Positions 40,001-49,101 of a DNA stretch of 64,000 nucleotides are shown here, piece after piece. Origin of the DNA: Acinetobacter sp. MB5 (GTDB lineage Bacteria; Pseudomonadota; Gammaproteobacteria; Pseudomonadales; Moraxellaceae); NCBI RefSeq assembly GCF_003261585.1, contig NZ_POVU01000002.1:1-64000 (forward strand), read 5' to 3'. The notes beneath the pieces are model-generated. The model had not been told where the DNA came from, made no database searches, and was given only the letters and a program-made list of their open reading frames with translations. A program made the translations under genes and the position numbers. Within the stretch, counting starts at the first letter, position 1. Each line of letters begins with the position of its first letter.

Positions 40001-41413
40001 TCAATTAAAGCTTTTAGACTGAGCCAGACGAACCTTTTGTGCTGACTTTGCTGGATTTAGTACGAAATACACCACGAATGTCACCAAGATACCGACAATC
40101 CATGAAATATCGACATCTGGAATCACATTTGCCCAAGGACCTGTAAAGAATGAATTGGTCAAAAATGGGACTTGAACTAAAATCCCGATGAAATAGGTTC
40201 CTAATGCTTTACCATTGAACTTGCCATAGATACCGCCATCATGAGCAAAGATTGAATCAATGTCATAGGACTGTTTATTGATGAGATAAAAGTCCATGAG
40301 ATTGATGACTGCCCAAGGCACCATAATGAACAGCAACGCGAAAATGAAATTCAGGAAGTAAGAGACGAAACCGCTCGATGCCCACAATGCAATGCCTGTT
40401 GCACAAATCAACACCAGCACTGAAATCACCACACGGGTCATGGCACTTGGCATCCAGCGCCCTGCAAAAGTTTGAAATGCAGTAATGAAGGATAATGATG
40501 CACCGTACAGATTTAGCGCGTTATGCCCAATGATGTTGCATAGAAATAGAATCATCAGCACTGAACCAAAACCACCTGTCACGCTTTTTACGGCAAGCAT
40601 CGCATCATCGACCTGCATAATGCTGACGGCGAGCATACCAAAACAGAATGCAAAGACTGTCCCAAGTGCTGCGCCCAAATAGGTGGTTAAAAACGGTTTG
40701 AAAATCCCGATTTCTTTCGGTAAATAACGCGAATAGTCTGAGGTATACGGTGAGAAACTGATTTGCCAAATGGCACAGACACAGAACATTGCAAACCAGC
40801 CTTTTAGGTTAAATGAACCACGCGCCAACAATTCAGCGTTGATATGTGGAATCATCAACCCAAAGCCAAGCATGAGCGCCCCACCCATAATCCACGTACC
40901 GATTTTGTTGAACTTGTGAATAAAGTGATAACCCACAATCCCAATTAGAGTCGCAGTAACTGCACCAATCATAGTCGCTGTCGGAACAGGAATACTCGGT
41001 ACAACTGTATGCAGGGTTTTCCCTGACAAAATGATGTTTGAAACAAAGAAACCGAGATAAATCAGCGTGGTAAAAATCACCACCAGCAATGCACCATAAC
41101 GTCCAAACTGGGCACGGCTTTGAATCATTTGAGGAATACCCACCTGTGGACCTTGTGCAGAGGTTAAGGCAAGCACAGAAGCACCAAAAAAATGTCCGAG
41201 AACAATCGCGGTGAACGCACCAAGGATATTTAAATGGAAGGTTTGCACAGCCATCGCACCTGTAATGACAGCTAATGGTGCAATATTGGTACAGAACCAT
41301 AGGGTGAACAGATCGCGAACTTTACCGTTTCGCTGTGACGCATCGACGTAGTCAATGCTATTGCTTTCTATGGCAAAAGATTTAGTTGGTGTTGCATTTT
41401 GACTCATATCCAT
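40001..41413 (-). CDS. NCS1-family purine/cytosine permease
   Basis: 470-aa transporter with about twelve helices. Cytosine-permease features include PLAVITGAMAVQTFHLNILGAF and AIWQISFSPYTSDYSRYLP. NCS1 proteins carry nucleobases, hydantoins, thiamine or related N-heterocycles with sodium or protons. In this cluster it is the likely uptake system for a nitrogen heterocycle. It starts 338 bp after the dehydrogenase gene, perhaps from its own promoter, and is 24 bp before the porin. Confidence 0.9.
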   Translation of the reverse strand: MDMSQNATPTKSFAIESNSIDYVDASQRNGKVRDLFTLWFCTNIAPLAVITGAMAVQTFHLNILGAFTAIVLGHFFGASVLALTSAQGPQVGIPQMIQSRAQFGRYGALLVVIFTTLIYLGFFVSNIILSGKTLHTVVPSIPVPTATMIGAVTATLIGIVGYHFIHKFNKIGTWIMGGALMLGFGLMIPHINAELLARGSFNLKGWFAMFCVCAIWQISFSPYTSDYSRYLPKEIGIFKPFLTTYLGAALGTVFAFCFGMLAVSIMQVDDAMLAVKSVTGGFGSVLMILFLCNIIGHNALNLYGASLSFITAFQTFAGRWMPSAMTRVVISVLVLICATGIALWASSGFVSYFLNFIFALLFIMVPWAVINLMDFYLINKQSYDIDSIFAHDGGIYGKFNGKALGTYFIGILVQVPFLTNSFFTGPWANVIPDVDISWIVGILVTFVVYFVLNPAKSAQKVRLAQSKSFN

Positions 41414-41751
41414 GATCTCTCTTCAAGATAATTGACCGACTTGACACATCCTTGCATTCATGCAGGGAATTTTTTATTCCCAAAGATTAAGCAATTTTTA
41501 GACCAATTATTAATCAAAAATAAAAATTACTTGAGTGTCGAGCAGAGACAATTTCATTCCTTTTCTGGGTCGAAAATGTATGGATTTCAGTCGATGAGGA
41601 TTTATTATTATTTTGTTTTTAAAAGCAAAATAATTTTAAGCCATCTTTCTTTGATTAAGATAGCGAAAAGAAAATCCTTTTTCTTTACTGACATCCATGC
41701 TGTTTAAATTACTTGAATTTTCAAATAATTTATTAATTTAACTAAACATTG
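41414..41751. other. Intergenic region before the permease gene
   Basis: 338 bp, AT-rich. I see a short GGGAA/TTCCC inverted repeat near 41464-41480 but no copy of the GntR palindrome and no gene. Confidence 0.5.
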
Positions 41752-43218
41752 CTAACGCATCACAAATGGGTCAGCAATTGGCTCATCTGACGTTCTGAGC
41801 CAAACGGTTTTGGTGGTGGTGTAGTCATAGACCGCACTTAAACCACCTTCACGCCCATGCCCTGACAAGCCGTATCCACCAAATGGAGCAAGTGGGGAGA
41901 CTGCCCGATAGGTGTTGAGCCAGACAATGCCTGAACGAATCGCTTTGGTCATTCGATGTGCGCGAGTCAGGTTGGTGGTAAACACCCCTGCCGCCAAACC
42001 ATAAGGGGTGCTGTTGGCTTTTTGAATGGCTTCTTGCTCCGAGCTAAAGCTATCTACAGACAGGACTGGACCAAACAGCTCCGTGGTCAAACTTGCAGCA
42101 TCGGCAACAAAACTACAATCCAGAATCGTAGGTGGATAGTAATAGCCTGCGCCCTCACAGACCTGACCACCTGTCACCAATGTTGCGCCTTGTGCAACTG
42201 ACTGATCGACCACTTGCTGGATTTTGTCACGTTGCTTGAGCGTGCACAGTGGTCCATATTCGGTCTGCATTTCATTGGGCAAACCAATCTTGATGCTTTG
42301 CACCCGTGTTGCAAGACGTTGGACAAACTCATCTTTAATGCTGGCATCAATCAACAAACGTGAACCCGCGACACAACTTTGCCCTGTGGCAGCAAAAATT
42401 GCTGCGACCTGTGCATTGACCGCACTGTCCAAATCCGCATCGGCAAAGACAATAAACGGTGATTTCCCACCCAGTTCCAAAGACACTTTGGCAAGGTTTT
42501 GTGCTGTGTTACTGACAATATGCTTGGCTGTTTCTGGACCGCCTGTAAATGCCACATGCGCAACCAGTGGATGCCCACTGAGGACAGCACCACACTCTGC
42601 ACCAAAACCTGTAATGACATTGACCACACCTTGCGGGAACCCTGCCTGATCAATCAGTTTGGCAAATTCGAGTAACGGTGCAGGTGCCTCTTCCGAAGCT
42701 TTTAAAACCACGGTACAACCTGCGGCAAGTGCAGGCCCAAGTTTGACTGCGGACAAAAACAGTTGGCTGTTCCACGGTACAATTGCCGCAATCACACCCA
42801 CAGGTTCGCGAATCAACCATGTTTGCATGTCAGGCTTATCGACTGGAATATAACTACCTTCAAGCTTATCCGCCAAACCTGCATAATAGCGATAGTATTC
42901 AGCCACATAAGCGATCTGACTGGAGGTTTCACGGATAATTTTCCCAGTATCGGTGGTTTCCAGCTCTGCCAGTTTCGGAGCCGCTTGCTCCAGTAAATCT
43001 GCCAGCTTATACAGTAACTTGCCACGCTGTGATGCGGTTAGCCCTGCCCAACGGGCATCACTAAAGGCACGGTGTGCGGCTTTGACTGCCCGATTGACCT
43101 GTTCACGGCGTGCTTCAGGCATTTTTGCCCAAGCTTGTCCTGTTGCAGGGTTGATACTGTAAAATTCGGCAGCACCATCCTCAAATTGACCATCAATATA
43201 CAGCTGAAATTTTTGCAT
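41752..43218 (-). CDS. Aldehyde dehydrogenase of the catabolic cluster
   Basis: 488 aa. Active Cys282 in ATGQSCVAGSRLL, Glu248 in LELGGKSPF, and the NAD-binding INPATGQAWAKMP/PWN segments. Its exact aldehyde is not shown by motifs. In a pyridine-type pathway it would oxidise the ring-opened formamido-aldehyde. The start at 43218 overlaps the monooxygenase gene end by 26 bp. Confidence 0.9.
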   Translation of the reverse strand: MQKFQLYIDGQFEDGAAEFYSINPATGQAWAKMPEARREQVNRAVKAAHRAFSDARWAGLTASQRGKLLYKLADLLEQAAPKLAELETTDTGKIIRETSSQIAYVAEYYRYYAGLADKLEGSYIPVDKPDMQTWLIREPVGVIAAIVPWNSQLFLSAVKLGPALAAGCTVVLKASEEAPAPLLEFAKLIDQAGFPQGVVNVITGFGAECGAVLSGHPLVAHVAFTGGPETAKHIVSNTAQNLAKVSLELGGKSPFIVFADADLDSAVNAQVAAIFAATGQSCVAGSRLLIDASIKDEFVQRLATRVQSIKIGLPNEMQTEYGPLCTLKQRDKIQQVVDQSVAQGATLVTGGQVCEGAGYYYPPTILDCSFVADAASLTTELFGPVLSVDSFSSEQEAIQKANSTPYGLAAGVFTTNLTRAHRMTKAIRSGIVWLNTYRAVSPLAPFGGYGLSGHGREGGLSAVYDYTTTKTVWLRTSDEPIADPFVMR

Positions 43219-44275
43219 TACGAACATCCATTTGTGCTTCTTCAAACGCTGGCATCACTTCATTGATCATGCGTTCAAGCGAAGCTTTCTTACGTTCAAA
43301 ACTCATGCCTGTATCAATCCAGAAGGAATATTCGTCATAACCCATGGCTTCATAGGCTTTCAGACGTTCAATGACTTCATCTGCCTGCCCAATCACATTG
43401 TTTTGACGCATGGCTTCTGGGGTATAAAATGGATGTGCTGCAATTTCCTCAGCACTGAGTGGTGCAATCAGACCTTGCTGAATTTCACGTTCATTTTTGA
43501 ACCATGCGCCAAAGTAGTTGTAGAAGGTATTGACTTCATCGGCTGCCAATTCGGCATCGGCTTCACTGTCTGCCACATAGGTATGGCGCAGTAACATGAT
43601 TTGTGGGCGGCGTGTTTGTGGGTATTTTTGACATGCAGCTTTAAAGTGCCCCATGAGTTTTTCCACTTCTTCATCACCCAAATGCAGTGGTGTGACTTGC
43701 ACATTGCAGCCATTTTGTACTGCAAATTCATGGCTGTTTGGATCACGCGCAGCCACCCAGATTGGCGGATGTGGCTGTTGTAAGGGTTGTGGTGCAGACG
43801 TGGTTTTCGGGAACTGCCAAAACTCACCACTATGTTCGTAATCGCCTTTCCACAATGCTTTCACTGCTGGAATCATTTCACGTAAACGCTGCCCTGCACC
43901 CCATGCATCCATACCTGGCACCATACGTTCATATTCAAAAGAATACGCACCACGGGCAATCCCGATATCCAGACGACCATTGGTCATAATATCGGTCATG
44001 GCTGCTTCACCTGCCAGTTTGATCGGATGCCAGAACGGCGCAACCACTGTCCCTGTACCTAAACGTACATGTTTGGTTTTATTGGCCAAGTCCACCAAGT
44101 TTAAAAATGGATTTGGTGCGATGGTAAAATTCATGGCATGGTGTTCACCCGTCCAGATCGCCGACATTCCACCACGATCGGCAATTTGACATAGCTCAAC
44201 CATTTCTTCGTAAAGCTGTTTTTGTGTCTGCTGGTCGGACACTCGTTCCATATGAATAAATAATGAAAACCGCAT
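43193..44275 (-). CDS. Luciferase-like flavin-dependent monooxygenase (LLM class)
   Basis: 360-aa TIM-barrel of the bacterial luciferase family: MRFSLFIHMERV, WTGEHHAMNF, GTGTVVAPFWHPIKLAGEAAM and RLDIGIARGAY are class hallmarks. Such enzymes use reduced FMN supplied by a partner reductase, encoded 3 bp upstream. Family members open or hydroxylate C-N, C-S or ring bonds (RutA, SsuD, the pyridine monooxygenase PyrA). It is the likely first enzyme of the pathway here. Confidence 0.92.
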   Translation of the reverse strand: MRFSLFIHMERVSDQQTQKQLYEEMVELCQIADRGGMSAIWTGEHHAMNFTIAPNPFLNLVDLANKTKHVRLGTGTVVAPFWHPIKLAGEAAMTDIMTNGRLDIGIARGAYSFEYERMVPGMDAWGAGQRLREMIPAVKALWKGDYEHSGEFWQFPKTTSAPQPLQQPHPPIWVAARDPNSHEFAVQNGCNVQVTPLHLGDEEVEKLMGHFKAACQKYPQTRRPQIMLLRHTYVADSEADAELAADEVNTFYNYFGAWFKNEREIQQGLIAPLSAEEIAAHPFYTPEAMRQNNVIGQADEVIERLKAYEAMGYDEYSFWIDTGMSFERKKASLERMINEVMPAFEEAQMDVRNAKISAVY

Positions 44276-44278
44276 GAC

Positions 44279-45208
44279 TTAAACTCCATCTTTCTGCATT
44301 TGTCGAACTGTTCCTGTGCATTCGTTGCCGTAATACACCCCATATGACCCCAATTGGTTTTCTTTACGGTAGCGCTCAAGCATGCTTTTTAAAGCAGGAT
44401 TGGCAAACTGCAATTGGTCGATGTCTTGTAATGCAACAAAAGTGCCTTGCAGTGCCTCGCTACTTGGCGCATTGCACAAGAACGAAATATATTGATGTTG
44501 ATTCACCACATCTTCATACACCGAGTAGATAAAATTTGCCGATGCTTCTGGCTGGTACTGGGCAAAGACTTGCACCAATGCTTTATCTGCTCCTTCTTTC
44601 CCTACCACTACGGTTGGAATCGTCCATGTTTTTTCTGCTGTTTGTGTCAGCAAAATTTTATTTTCATGTGCAATCAAGGCACTAATTAAAACTGAAGGCC
44701 CTGAAATTACCTCGGTTGGCAATTTGGCAGGTGTGAAATATGCACCGCGGTAATACCCTAATCCTGCATAACCTGTAGAACCGAAATCTTCGATTTTGCC
44801 AATAAGAATGGCATGATCGCCTGCATCCACCACCTGATGTACCGTACAGTCAAACCATGCACTGACTTCATCTAAAATCGGTGACTGGTTGGCACTCATG
44901 CGCCAAACAATGCTGGCAAAACGGTCTTGAGATGGACGGGCAAAGGTATTGGATACATCTTTTTGCGACTCAGCCAGAATATTGACTGCAAAATGCTTCG
45001 TTTCAGCAAAGGCCGCATAGTTACTTGAAGTTTTCGCGATACTCACCAGCAGCAACGCTGGATCTAATGAAACCGATGAAAAGGAATTTGCCGTAAAGCC
45101 CAGTGGTGATCCATCTTCCGTGCTGGTGGTCACAATGGTTACGCCCGTCATGAACGAACCAAAGGTATCTCGTAATTCCCTGATTTTTGTATTTCCCATT
45201 TCACTCAT
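44279..45208 (-). CDS. Flavin reductase fused to a degenerate Nudix-like domain
   Basis: 309 aa. Residues 1-160 are a flavin-reductase-like domain (FGSFMTGVTIVTT, GFTANSFSSVSLDPALLLVSI), partner of the monooxygenase. Residues about 172-295 look like a Nudix fold: ALIAHENKILLTQ, TWTIPT and a later FLCNAP strand. But the catalytic GX5EX7REUXEE box is missing, so it is probably a binding domain, not a hydrolase. The start at 45208 has AAGGAG upstream. Confidence 0.88.
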   Translation of the reverse strand: MSEMGNTKIRELRDTFGSFMTGVTIVTTSTEDGSPLGFTANSFSSVSLDPALLLVSIAKTSSNYAAFAETKHFAVNILAESQKDVSNTFARPSQDRFASIVWRMSANQSPILDEVSAWFDCTVHQVVDAGDHAILIGKIEDFGSTGYAGLGYYRGAYFTPAKLPTEVISGPSVLISALIAHENKILLTQTAEKTWTIPTVVVGKEGADKALVQVFAQYQPEASANFIYSVYEDVVNQHQYISFLCNAPSSEALQGTFVALQDIDQLQFANPALKSMLERYRKENQLGSYGVYYGNECTGTVRQMQKDGV

Positions 45209-45236
45209 GTCTATTCTCCTTTTTCATCAGTTCAGG

Positions 45237-46025
45237 CTAGGCTGGCGTATGTAACCAGTTCTGCATGGCCTGATTGACTAAATTCGGTGCGGTCAAATTG
45301 ACCATGTGTCGTTCATCTGGAATCACTACAGCTTGACCTTTTTCCGCTTGCTCTGCCATACGGTAGGTCATTTCAGCCGTAGAATTTAAATCTTGTTCAC
45401 CTGTCAGTACCAATGCTGGACAATGAATCGATGACCAACGATCAGCATAAATATCATCGCCATGTGCAAACGCGGTATACGCTGTGGCATAACCTTGCAG
45501 GTTCACCTCGGAGAGCCACATTTTAACTTTTGCACAAGCAAACTGATCTGTTTCAGTATTGCTAAACCAACGCTGCAATGGGGTTTGAATATCAATCACG
45601 CCTTGACGCAATTCAGCAGCCCGCGCTTGTACCGCTTGCTTGGCTTCAGGAGTCCGTTTATACACTCCATTTAAAACTGCAATACGTTTCACAAGCTGCG
45701 GTGCACTCGCAGCAACCCCTGCGGTAATCAGCGAGCCCATAGAGTGGCCTGCCAGATTCACCGCACCAAGCCCTAAAGCCTGAATCACATCAATTGTCCA
45801 ATCCACAAAATCTTGTAGACTCGCCTGCTCAGGCAAACATGAACTTTGCCCATGCCCTGGCATATCTAAAGCAATCACATGATAATGCTTGGAAAAATAT
45901 TCAATTTGTGGATACCAAGCACTGGCTTGCATACCCACACCATGAATCAGAATCAGGGGTTCACCCTGACCTGCTTCTAAATAATGCACGCGTTGATTAG
46001 ACAGCTGCAGGGTTTTTGAGATCAT
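45237..46025 (-). CDS. Alpha/beta-hydrolase of the catabolic cluster
   Basis: 262-aa serine hydrolase. Triad: Ser95 in GHSMG, Asp212 in GEQDLN, His240 in DERHMVN, with oxyanion HGVG near residue 28. Comparable hydrolases cleave esters, C-C bonds or amides. In this gene set it may remove the formyl group from a formamido intermediate (inference). Overlaps the DUF1185 gene by 29 bp, so translation is probably coupled. Confidence 0.88.
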   Translation of the reverse strand: MISKTLQLSNQRVHYLEAGQGEPLILIHGVGMQASAWYPQIEYFSKHYHVIALDMPGHGQSSCLPEQASLQDFVDWTIDVIQALGLGAVNLAGHSMGSLITAGVAASAPQLVKRIAVLNGVYKRTPEAKQAVQARAAELRQGVIDIQTPLQRWFSNTETDQFACAKVKMWLSEVNLQGYATAYTAFAHGDDIYADRWSSIHCPALVLTGEQDLNSTAEMTYRMAEQAEKGQAVVIPDERHMVNLTAPNLVNQAMQNWLHTPA

Positions 46026-46596
46026 GTCCTAACTCTTCTAAATCTTTATAACGATCACCAATACGGTGATGCGGGCGTCCTGCGGTTGCAGCACCAATCA
46101 CAATCACCAGCTCATCTGAAGCAGGTGCATCGGGAATGGCAAACTGTAAGGTCAAATAATGTGAACGACGTCCTTCGTCATTTTTATCCATCATTGGAAC
46201 TAAAATTGGTGCATTGGCTGGCCCACGAGTGTTGTTAAATGCCAAATATGATTTTGCGCCGACTGCACCACGGTAATGGTTACCAAAATGTAAGGTGTGA
46301 ATTAAAGCTGATGCGTGTTCAAGCTCACCATCCAAACCAACAACTGCACCTTTACCAAAAGCCTCAACCGCTTCACCTGAACCGACATAGTCAATAATCA
46401 TTTGAGTGAGATGCTTACCAAGTTCAGGTGCAATACGGCGAATTTCAGGGGTTAAATTTTCCACATAACCTTGCCCTGCCCACGGGTTTTTAATCACGGC
46501 TGCGGCAGCAACCATAGTGAGTGGTTTTGCAGCTTCCTTTGCACCATCGACATAAATGGTTTCCACATGTAATACGGTTTTTCGAATCAGACTCAC
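45997..46596 (-). CDS. DUF1185 ('amino acid synthesis') family protein
   Basis: 199-aa protein of an uncharacterised family labelled 'amino acid synthesis protein' from old annotation. Visible: AAAAVIKNPWAGQGYVENL, GKHLTQMIIDYVGSGEAVEAFGKGAVVGLDGE and YLAFNNTRGPAN. DUF1185 genes often sit with LLM monooxygenases. It is the first gene of the operon, downstream of two GntR-type palindromes. No activity is assigned. Confidence 0.88.
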   Translation of the reverse strand: MSLIRKTVLHVETIYVDGAKEAAKPLTMVAAAAVIKNPWAGQGYVENLTPEIRRIAPELGKHLTQMIIDYVGSGEAVEAFGKGAVVGLDGELEHASALIHTLHFGNHYRGAVGAKSYLAFNNTRGPANAPILVPMMDKNDEGRRSHYLTLQFAIPDAPASDELVIVIGAATAGRPHHRIGDRYKDLEELGHDLKNPAAV

Positions 46597-46639
46597 GGCA
46601 TTTACTCCTGTTGTTTACTCGAATATAAAACACAATATT

Positions 46640-46651
46640 ATGGTATACAAT
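46640..46651. promoter_or_regulatory. GntR-type operator 1 in the divergent region
   Basis: ATGGTATACAAT, one change from a perfect ATGGTATACCAT palindrome, 44 bp upstream of the DUF1185 start. Confidence 0.7.
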
Positions 46652-46687
46652 AGTACAGACTACTCATGTGCCAATTTTTTTGCTAAA

Positions 46688-46699
46688 ATGGTCTACCAT
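46688..46699. promoter_or_regulatory. GntR-type operator 2 in the divergent region
   Basis: ATGGTCTACCAT, 31 bp before the GntR start; 48 bp from operator 1. Probably used for autoregulation. Confidence 0.7.
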
Positions 46700-46729
46700 A
46701 AATGTAACTAAAAATTACTCCATCAATGG

Positions 46730-47422
46730 ATGAAGAGGGTCTTTGCCTTGAACTTAAAAATTGAACAACCCCCAATTACCCTGCGTGAAATGGCATTGGC
46801 AAATCTGCGTAATGCCATCATTACAGGGTATTTTCCTGCGGGAAAACGCTTGGTTGAGCGTGTGCTGTGTGAAGAATTAGGTGTCAGTCGTACGGTCGTC
46901 CGTGAAGCGATTCGCTACCTAGAAGCTGAAGGTCTGGTGGAAATCATTCCGAACAAAGGGCCGATTGTTTCGAGCCTAGACTGGGAGGTGGCTAAACAGA
47001 TTTATGAAATCCGTTTATTGCTTGAACAAAGTGCGGTTGCAGACTGTACTAAAAAACTCACCCCTGAGAGCAGCGCGGTTTTACAAAAACTGTTACAACA
47101 ACTGCACAGCGCTTCAGATGAAAACAAAATTCAGGAGGTTTTATCGATTTCAAGCCAGTTGTATCAGCAAATCTTTTTTATTGCCGAACACTATATTGCT
47201 TGGGAAGTGGTCGAGCGCTTGAATGGACGTATTAGCCGCTTACGCGCGATGACCATTAAATCTCCACATCGTGAAGTATCGGGCTATGAACGCATCCGCC
47301 GAATTTGTGACGCGATTTTGGTTGACCACGATCCGAACAAAGCCAAACAAGCCGTAGCAGAACACATTGCCGATGCGGCTGCAATCGCACAAGAAATTTT
47401 GAGTGCTACCGAATCCAACTAG
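46730..47422 (+). CDS. GntR-family regulator (FCD/FadR subfamily)
   Basis: 230 aa. N-terminal winged HTH (about 15-80; GKRLVERVLCEELGVSRTVVREAIRYLEAEGLV) and C-terminal FCD helical ligand domain (about 85-220). Divergent from the catabolic operon, with ATGGTATACCAT-type sites between; the same site precedes gabD. It is most likely the pathway repressor released by substrate or an intermediate. ATG at 46730; a TTG at 46748 is an alternative start. Confidence 0.9.
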   Translation: MKRVFALNLKIEQPPITLREMALANLRNAIITGYFPAGKRLVERVLCEELGVSRTVVREAIRYLEAEGLVEIIPNKGPIVSSLDWEVAKQIYEIRLLLEQSAVADCTKKLTPESSAVLQKLLQQLHSASDENKIQEVLSISSQLYQQIFFIAEHYIAWEVVERLNGRISRLRAMTIKSPHREVSGYERIRRICDAILVDHDPNKAKQAVAEHIADAAAIAQEILSATESN

Positions 47423-47431
47423 GAGAACATC

Positions 47432-47713
47432 ATGGCCGCTTACTGGATTGCACATGTTACGATTCACGATTTAGAACAATATCAGCAGTATATGCAACTT
47501 GCCCCTGCTGCATTTCAAAAGTATGGCGCAAAATTTCTGGCACGTGGCGGCGAAGCTGTTTGCCCTGAAGGTCAAGCCTATGAGCGCCATGTGGTGATTG
47601 AGTTTACAGATTTGGCGACTGCTCAAGCCTGTTATGATTCGGAAGAATATCGAAAAGCACGTGCAGCACGCGCAGATTGTGCCGATGTCATGATTAGTAT
47701 TGTCGCTGGATAA
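47432..47713 (+). CDS. DUF1330 small protein
   Basis: 93-aa ferredoxin-like protein with the DUF1330 pattern: YWIAHVTIHDLEQYQQYMQLAPAAF, FLARGGE and VVIEFTDLATAQACYDSEEYRKA. Function unknown; relatives accompany degradation operons. 9 bp after the GntR gene, with AGGAG before the ATG, so they share a transcript, and a terminator follows. Confidence 0.88.
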   Translation: MAAYWIAHVTIHDLEQYQQYMQLAPAAFQKYGAKFLARGGEAVCPEGQAYERHVVIEFTDLATAQACYDSEEYRKARAARADCADVMISIVAG

Positions 47714-47769
47714 GTTTAAAGCACGATCAGATCATCTTGAGATCAAATACAGTATTCTTCAAAGAAACA

Positions 47770-47807
47770 AAAACGACAGCAAAGACCAGTTCTTGCTGTC
47801 GTTTTTT
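47770..47807 (+). terminator. Terminator after the GntR-DUF1330 operon
   Basis: ACGACAGCAA/TTGCTGTCGT stem and six T. Confidence 0.9.
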
Positions 47808-47817
47808 ATATGAGGCA

Positions 47818-48051
47818 TTAGCACAGTACTTCGACTTTATGGAACTGCTTTAACTGAAGTAAAGCAATAAATGGATTTTCAGATTGGCACAACTGATTCA
47901 AATGCTCGTGAAACTGGTTTGATAATGCAGCATTACACTGAATCACCCAACCTTTTACCGAAGCCGTATCATTATTTTGCATATATAGCTCACAGGTACG
48001 TGGATCGGTCAGGCGAATATTTGTTATTTTAAACATGCTCTGTTCAGTCAT
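47818..48051 (-). CDS. Small hypothetical protein, 77 aa
   Basis: MTEQSMFKITNIRLTDPRTCEL... with AGGAG 8 bp before the ATG. Soluble, ending in Cys. No domain recognised. It is separated from the sulfur cluster by about 200 bp. Confidence 0.65.
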   Translation of the reverse strand: MTEQSMFKITNIRLTDPRTCELYMQNNDTASVKGWVIQCNAALSNQFHEHLNQLCQSENPFIALLQLKQFHKVEVLC

Positions 48052-48257
48052 GGCGTGTTCTCCTTTGCCGGTTGTATGATTTAAAATGCAAGGGATATGC
48101 CAAAACTCTAACTAATTATTTTATCTCACTTTATATTTAATAAATTCAAAATATTCCTTATAAGAATATTTTTTGCATTATTATTGCGCATTTTATGCAC
48201 AACATAAACCCAATCGGCTCCATCAGATGAGCATCCTTGCTATATGAATAGAGTCCT

Positions 48258-48671
48258 TTATTTTTGAGTTAACTTATAAGCAAACATACCGAGCAACATC
48301 GGAACAATAAAATACAATGCTTCCCAATGCCCAACACCCAGTAAGGTTAAGCCTGGCGCAGGACAAATACCTGACAAGCCCCAACCAATACCAAATAAAA
48401 TTGAACCCATAATTAAACGTGAGTCAATCAGTTTACTTTTTGGTAAATCAATCGGTTCATGAAAAAAGGTTTGTGGATGTTCTTGCTTCATGGCACGTTG
48501 AAACGGATAGAACGACACCAAAACCGCCCCCCCCATCACAAACATCAGGCGTGGACTCCAGTCGCCAAACACATCAAAAAATGACTGAACAACCGCAGGG
48601 TTTGACATACCCGACAATATAAGGCCCAGTGCAAATACACCACCACAAATAAATGCAATTAGATTTTTCAT
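48258..48671 (-). CDS. YeeE/YedE-type half transporter (DUF6691)
   Basis: 137-aa membrane protein with about four helices, starting MKNLIAFICGGVFALGLILSGM. The motif GLSGICPAPGL carries a conserved Cys. This is the second half of split YeeE/YedE transporters, proposed to carry thiosulfate or other sulfur ions. One base after the first half ends (TAA C ATG), so the two halves are coupled. Confidence 0.88.
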   Translation of the reverse strand: MKNLIAFICGGVFALGLILSGMSNPAVVQSFFDVFGDWSPRLMFVMGGAVLVSFYPFQRAMKQEHPQTFFHEPIDLPKSKLIDSRLIMGSILFGIGWGLSGICPAPGLTLLGVGHWEALYFIVPMLLGMFAYKLTQK

Positions 48672-48672
48672 G

Positions 48673-49086
48673 TTAGCCACCCAAAACATAACGTGTCACT
48701 AAGACAGTTAAAAATGCACAAGCCATAAAACAACCTACTGCAACAAATGAACGCGATGACAAACGGCTCAAACCACAGATCCCATGTCCACTGGTACAAC
48801 CAGAACCTAAACGTGTTCCTACACCGACCAGTAAACCACTCACGATGAGTACCCAAGGCGATGCTTTAATCTGCACAGGTAAATCCATAAACTGATGGTA
48901 AACAAATGGCATACCCACCAAGCCCAATAAAAACCAGAATGCGGGTGTACTGAACCAGTTTTTAGGGGTAAGCATCTGTGCAATCAGTCCACTGACACCT
49001 GCAATGCGCCCAGTACTATACAAATAGGTAATCGTTGCGATCCCGAGTAATATTCCACCCACAAAGGCCAAAGCATATTCATGCAT
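48673..49086 (-). CDS. YeeE/YedE-type half transporter
   Basis: 137-aa membrane protein with the signature GSGCTSGHGICGLSR, whose cysteines are thought to relay sulfur-containing ions in YeeE/TsuA. Partner of the next gene. In many proteobacteria this pair sits with SQR and a persulfide dioxygenase. Confidence 0.9.
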   Translation of the reverse strand: MHEYALAFVGGILLGIATITYLYSTGRIAGVSGLIAQMLTPKNWFSTPAFWFLLGLVGMPFVYHQFMDLPVQIKASPWVLIVSGLLVGVGTRLGSGCTSGHGICGLSRLSSRSFVAVGCFMACAFLTVLVTRYVLGG

Positions 49087-49101
49087 GATGTGAGACTCCT
49101 C

